From Pseudomonadota bacterium (GTDB lineage Bacteria; Pseudomonadota; Gammaproteobacteria; Burkholderiales; Ferrovaceae): a DNA stretch of 9,016 bases. The notes beneath the pieces are model-generated. The model was not told where the DNA came from. It saw nothing but the letters and a program-made list of their open reading frames with translations, and searched no databases. The translations under genes were made by a program, and so were the position numbers. Shown piece after piece: positions 6,960 through 9,016 of the stretch; position 1 is the first letter of the stretch; every line of letters begins with the position of its first letter. The stretch lies in assembly GCA_021828575.1 (NCBI GenBank), contig JAJZEL010000129.1, forward strand, positions 1 to 9,016, in the 5' to 3' direction.

Positions 6960-6990
6960 GCTTGCACCAACTAATAAAGGGGAAATCCAG

Positions 6991-7263
6991 GTGAACAAGA
7001 CTGAACTGATCGATCAAATGGCTGATGCTGCCGATATTTCCAAAGCTGCTGCTGGGCGTGCACTGGATGGCGCGATTGCTGCGGTCAAGACTGCACTGAA
7101 AAAAGGCGGTCAGGTGACCCTTGTGGGGTTTGGAACTTTTTACGTAGGGAAGCGCGCTGCTCGCACGGGCCGTAATCCGCGTACCGGAGCCACCATCAAG
7201 ATCAAATCGGCCAAAGTGCCTAAGTTTCGCGCTGGTAAAGCACTGAAAGATGCTGTAAACTAG
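6991..7263 (+). CDS. hupB: DNA-binding protein HU (HU-beta type)
   Basis: HU is a small dimeric histone-like protein that bends and compacts DNA. The 90-residue product shows the family fold order: helical N-terminus (NKTELIDQMADAADISKAAAGRAL), then the beta arm with the signature GFGTFYVGKRAARTGRNPRTG at about 47-67, and a basic C-terminal helix ending KALKDAVN. Length is exactly typical. The start codon is GTG at 6991, supported by AAGGGG at 6977-6982 with 8 bases of spacing; no ATG gives a complete N-terminus. It follows lon, as in many beta- and gammaproteobacteria, but has its own strong promoter. Only 11 bases separate its stop from tRNA-Val, so it probably shares a transcript with the tRNA pair. 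Confidence 0.97.
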   Translation: MNKTELIDQMADAADISKAAAGRALDGAIAAVKTALKKGGQVTLVGFGTFYVGKRAARTGRNPRTGATIKIKSAKVPKFRAGKALKDAVN

Positions 7264-7274
7264 CGGGCTGTGCT

Positions 7275-7350
7275 GGGTGCTTAGCTCAGTTGGTAGAGCG
7301 TCGCCCTTACAAGGCGAATGTCGGGGGTTCGAACCCCTCAGCACCCACCA
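7275..7350 (+). tRNA. tRNA-Val (anticodon UAC)
   Basis: The acceptor stem GGGTGCT (7275-7281) pairs with AGCACCC (7340-7346), followed by A and an encoded CCA, 76 bases in all. The D arm is GCTC-AGTTGGTA-GAGC. The anticodon stem TCGCC/GGCGA encloses CTTACAA, with anticodon TAC at 7308-7310. The T arm has the loop TTCGAAC with one G-T pair in its stem. It lies 11 bases after hupB and 30 bases before tRNA-Asp. No convincing promoter of its own is visible, which suggests processing from a hupB transcript. Confidence 0.98.
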
Positions 7351-7380
7351 GACTCGGCAGTACGTAGAGTCAAGTCGTCT

Positions 7381-7457
7381 GGAGTGGTAGTTCAGTTGGT
7401 TAGAATACCGGCCTGTCACGCCGGGGGTCGCGGGTTCGAGTCCCGTCCACTCCGCCA
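7381..7457 (+). tRNA. tRNA-Asp (anticodon GUC)
   Basis: The acceptor stem GGAGTGG (7381-7387) pairs with CCACTCC (7447-7453), followed by the discriminator G and an encoded CCA, 77 bases in all. The anticodon stem CCGGC/GCCGG encloses CTGTCAC, with anticodon GTC at 7415-7417. The T arm is CGGG-TTCGAGT-CCCG. It is the last gene before the terminator of the unit. Confidence 0.98.
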
Positions 7458-7467
7458 AATGCCCGCA

Positions 7468-7507
7468 AAAAAGCCCTGTGACCTGACGGTCACGGGGCTT
7501 TTTGTTT
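7468..7507 (+). terminator. Strong rho-independent terminator of the hupB-tRNA unit
   Basis: A 16-base-pair stem, 7468-7483 with 7488-7503, closes a TGAC loop. It is perfect apart from one T-G pair, with a GC-rich core and a following T-rich run (TTTTTGTTT). The A-run on the 5' side means it could also act on minus-strand transcription. Confidence 0.95.
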
Positions 7508-7569
7508 GGTGATTTTTTGTCGATTTTCTTTACAATTTTATCCTTCATTGGTTCGGAAGTAGATAAAAA

Positions 7570-7586
7570 CCATTTTAATTCAATGG
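7570..7586. repeat. Short dyad upstream of the sigma-54 element
   Basis: CCATT (7570-7574) and AATGG (7582-7586) are inverted around a 7-base AT-rich spacer, about 20 bases upstream of the -24 element. It might be an activator-binding half-site pair, although sigma-54 activators usually bind further upstream. Confidence 0.25.
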
Positions 7587-7606
7587 GATTTGTTAATTAA
7601 AGGATG

Positions 7607-7622
7607 TGGCATGTTTAATGCT
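7607..7622 (+). promoter_or_regulatory. Candidate sigma-54 (RpoN) promoter of the PEP-CTERM gene
   Basis: TGGCATGTTTAATGCT has GG at 7608-7609 and GC at 7620-7621 separated by exactly 10 bases, the invariant spacing of -24/-12 promoters. It matches 10 of the 12 fixed positions of TGGCACG-N4-TTGCW. The start would be near 7633, leaving a leader of about 107 bases. Control of PEP-CTERM genes by RpoN together with the PrsK/PrsR two-component pair has, to my knowledge, been reported in Zoogloea, so the context agrees. Confidence 0.65.
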
Positions 7623-7675
7623 TGATATATCTCGTGAGTGGGGTAGGTTTTAAAATAATTATGAAAATTCGTGTA

Positions 7676-7687
7676 GTATAAGTATAC
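7676..7687. repeat. GTATA-AG-TATAC dyad in the PEP-CTERM leader
   Basis: Five-base arms flank a two-base spacer. The arms include TATAAG and TATACA, which resemble -10 hexamers, but no -35 element sits 16-18 bases upstream of either. The role is unknown. Confidence 0.3.
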
Positions 7688-7739
7688 AATTGCCCCCCAC
7701 CGTGGCAGCAGTTTTAAGTGAACAGGATTTGAGGAAGGC

Positions 7740-8558
7740 ATGGTGAAACCAGTACAAGTAACCTCTCGGGCGAAAGGGCATTTGCGGGCGTTGGCGCTGG
7801 CTGCATTGACTGCTGCCAGCGTGGTTCCGGCACATGCGAAATTCTATTCTTTCAGCGCCACGTCTTCATCCAGTAATTATTCCGGCTGTTCATCTTGCTT
7901 TAGTGCGCCAGTTGATGCCAATGTTCAGTTCAATGTTTCCAATGGGCAGTTGGTGATTGATGTCACCAACCTGGAGCAGAATCTTTACACAGCGGGACAA
8001 ACAATCACATCTCTGATGTTTACGGTGACTCCACTGTCCACGCCCGTAACTACGCTCAACCTGGCCAATTCAAATACTTATTTGACAGGTGCCAGAGAAA
8101 ACTACAGCTCAGGGACAGGGGTTAGTTACAGTCCGTCGCTGAAAAGTACGCCAGTGGGGTCTACAGGAGCGTCCTCGCCTTATATCACTGTGGGAAACAC
8201 GAAGGTTGCCCAGACACACTGGTCGGTGGACGGTTCAGGCACCTCGGGTGACAGCATGTTTCTCAATGATCTTAACGGGCAAGGGCAACCTTACGACACC
8301 ATTATCAGTAGTTCAGTGTCATCCAGCCCGGCTGGTTCCATCACAAATAACCATAATCCCTTCATCCAGACCACGGCCACTTTCACTGTAGATAACGCCG
8401 GACTGCTCGCCAACTCTCTTGTCAGCAACGTGGTGGTCGGTTTTGGCACCACTCCGGGTTGTACCATCAAAGCAGTTCCTGAGCCTGCGACGGTTGCATT
8501 GTGGGCTTTGGGATTGACGGGTCTGTTGTTGGCTTACAGACGTCGTCGTTTCTTTTAA
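7740..8558 (+). CDS. Secreted PEP-CTERM sorting-domain protein, function unknown
   Basis: The 272-residue protein has a Sec signal peptide: basic n-region (R10, K12, R16), hydrophobic core 17-30 and probable cleavage after AHA at 33. The mature part is rich in Ser, Thr and Asn with no recognised catalytic motif. It has a CSSC pair (C50, C53) and a third Cys at 241. The C-terminus is a textbook exosortase signal: VPEP at 246-249, a hydrophobic helix at about 251-266 and RRRR at 267-270. It is therefore expected to be processed by an exosortase and delivered to the surface or exopolysaccharide matrix. The Shine-Dalgarno GAGGAAGG (7731-7738) nearly touches the ATG at 7740; the GTG at 7743 may be the real start. 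A candidate sigma-54 promoter precedes it. Its stop codon overlaps that of the convergent TPR gene. Confidence 0.9.
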   Translation: MVKPVQVTSRAKGHLRALALAALTAASVVPAHAKFYSFSATSSSSNYSGCSSCFSAPVDANVQFNVSNGQLVIDVTNLEQNLYTAGQTITSLMFTVTPLSTPVTTLNLANSNTYLTGARENYSSGTGVSYSPSLKSTPVGSTGASSPYITVGNTKVAQTHWSVDGSGTSGDSMFLNDLNGQGQPYDTIISSSVSSSPAGSITNNHNPFIQTTATFTVDNAGLLANSLVSNVVVGFGTTPGCTIKAVPEPATVALWALGLTGLLLAYRRRRFF

Positions 8559-9016
8559 GGCGTCGCTAAAAGCGCTTTAGCTGCATTTCGTTCCTCGAAA
8601 GGCCGGTCGCTGGCCAATGCCTTGTTGGCTTCGTCCTTGCCTTCCTGTTTTTTTCCTGACCTGATCAGCGCAACTGCATGGTGATAGAGAATGTCGGGAT
8701 CGGTTGGCGACAGGTGCGTGGCCTGAGCCAGAAGGGGCTCTGCAGCTACCGGATCCCCGTGTTCCACCAGTATCCAACCCAAGGTATCCAGGATGTCCGG
8801 ACTATCGGGATTGAGATCATGAGCCTTTCTTGCTGTTTCCAGTGAACGGGGATCGTGGTTTGTCTGGTACAGCATGGCCAGGTTGTTCAATGCGCGGGTA
8901 TCGTCAGGATGGTGGAGCAAGATGATCTGATATTCATTGATGGCAGCATCCAACTGCTGTTTTTTCATGAAAAGATCAGCAAGGTAGTAGTGAGCACCAT
9001 CATCATCGGGATGCCG
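8555..9016 (-). CDS. TPR-repeat protein, C-terminal part, PrsT-like (runs off right edge)
   Basis: The minus-strand frame is open from the window edge to a TAA at 8557-8555, about 153 residues of the C-terminus. The ATG at 8968 is internal: TPR sequence (HPDD...AHYYLADLF) continues upstream without a stop. About four consecutive 34-residue TPR units are visible. Key pieces are ALNNLAMLYQ, then DPRSLETARKAHDLNPDSP, then DILDTLGWILVEHGDP, then DILYHHAVALIRSGKK, ending in PFEERNAAKALL. This order and ending closely resemble what I remember of the C-terminus of PrsT, the TPR lipoprotein of exosortase/PEP-CTERM loci. The convergent PEP-CTERM neighbour supports that reading. Without the N-terminus (lipobox, full repeat number) it could also be another TPR protein of exopolysaccharide assembly. 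Confidence 0.8.
   Translation of the reverse strand, partial: RHPDDDGAHYYLADLFMKKQQLDAAINEYQIILLHHPDDTRALNNLAMLYQTNHDPRSLETARKAHDLNPDSPDILDTLGWILVEHGDPVAAEPLLAQATHLSPTDPDILYHHAVALIRSGKKQEGKDEANKALASDRPFEERNAAKALLATP
8565..8581. repeat. Inverted repeat just inside the end of the TPR gene
   Basis: GCTAAA (8565-8570) and TTTAGC (8576-8581) flank AGCGC, and the centre contains the palindrome AAAGCGCTTT (8569-8578). It lies 7 bases past the PEP-CTERM stop. It could fold as a small hairpin in transcripts of either strand, but there is no T-tract, so termination is doubtful. Confidence 0.45.

Larger units (their letters stand above)
7508..7739. other. AT-rich intergenic spacer between the tRNA unit and the PEP-CTERM gene
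   Basis: No supported gene lies in these 232 bases. The left part is strikingly AT-rich compared with the flanking genes. It contains a CCATT/AATGG dyad (7570-7574, 7582-7586), a candidate sigma-54 promoter (7607-7622), a GTATA-AG-TATAC dyad (7676-7687) and a C-run followed by a TGCC/GGCA inverted repeat (7691-7707). No tRNA fragment or integration scar is recognised. Confidence 0.7.

Noticed and set aside
7318..7512. Plus-strand ORF starting in tRNA-Val and ending past the terminator stem
   Set aside because: It translates through tRNA-Val and tRNA-Asp, and the peptide (for example AGGRGFESRPLRQ) is another typical tRNA artefact.
6937..7548. Long minus-strand ORF (203 codons) across hupB, both tRNAs and the terminator
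   Set aside because: Its peptide contains runs such as GLEPATPGVTGRYSNQLNYH and RGSNPRHSPCKGDALPTEL, well-known artefacts of translating tRNA genes backwards. It is fully explained by tRNA-Val, tRNA-Asp and antisense hupB.
7381..7760. Integration scar or attachment-site duplication at tRNA-Asp
   Set aside because: I looked for a second copy of the tRNA-Asp or tRNA-Val 3' end in the spacer and downstream and found none; there is no integrase or IS-like sequence in the window.
1..9016. CRISPR array, insertion sequence or defence system
   Set aside because: No regularly spaced direct repeats, transposase, terminal inverted repeats or defence-related domains were seen on either strand.

Overview
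The window looks like chromosomal DNA from a Gram-negative proteobacterium, most likely a betaproteobacterium. The reasons are the gene order tig-clpP-clpX-lon-hupB followed by tRNA-Val and tRNA-Asp, a tRNA-Leu upstream of tig, CCA tails encoded in all three tRNA genes, and a PEP-CTERM protein next to a PrsT-like TPR protein. The species cannot be fixed from the sequence; base composition is close to balanced, with an AT-rich dip around 7505-7690.

Layout. Positions 1-331 (minus) hold the N-terminal part of a YciK-like short-chain dehydrogenase that runs off the left edge. Positions 398-480 are tRNA-Leu(UAG). Positions 496-948 (minus) encode a single-domain bacteriohemerythrin, divergent from tig. 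Positions 1044-6838 carry the protein quality-control block: trigger factor, ClpP peptidase, ClpX unfoldase and Lon protease. A well-formed heat-shock (sigma-32 type) promoter lies just before lon and fixes its start codon. Positions 6875-7507 form a probable mixed transcription unit: a near-consensus sigma-70 promoter, hupB, tRNA-Val(UAC), tRNA-Asp(GUC) and a strong intrinsic terminator.

Positions 7508-9016 are of a different character. An AT-rich spacer contains a strong candidate sigma-54 promoter. It is followed by a secreted, serine-rich PEP-CTERM protein (7740-8558). This converges, with overlapping stop codons, on the C-terminal end of a TPR protein resembling PrsT of the exosortase/PEP-CTERM surface-sorting system (minus strand, off the right edge). 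In related genomes, as I recall them, ppiD usually follows the tRNA pair; here surface-protein genes take that place.

How the genes work together. Trigger factor meets nascent chains at the ribosome, ClpXP and Lon degrade misfolded or tagged proteins, and HU compacts DNA. The right-hand genes suggest an exosortase-sorted envelope or exopolysaccharide protein under alternative-sigma control. Nothing here is clearly an undescribed system. The points most worth checking are the sigma-54/PEP-CTERM/PrsT-like module beside a housekeeping block and the promoter architecture of lon and hupB.
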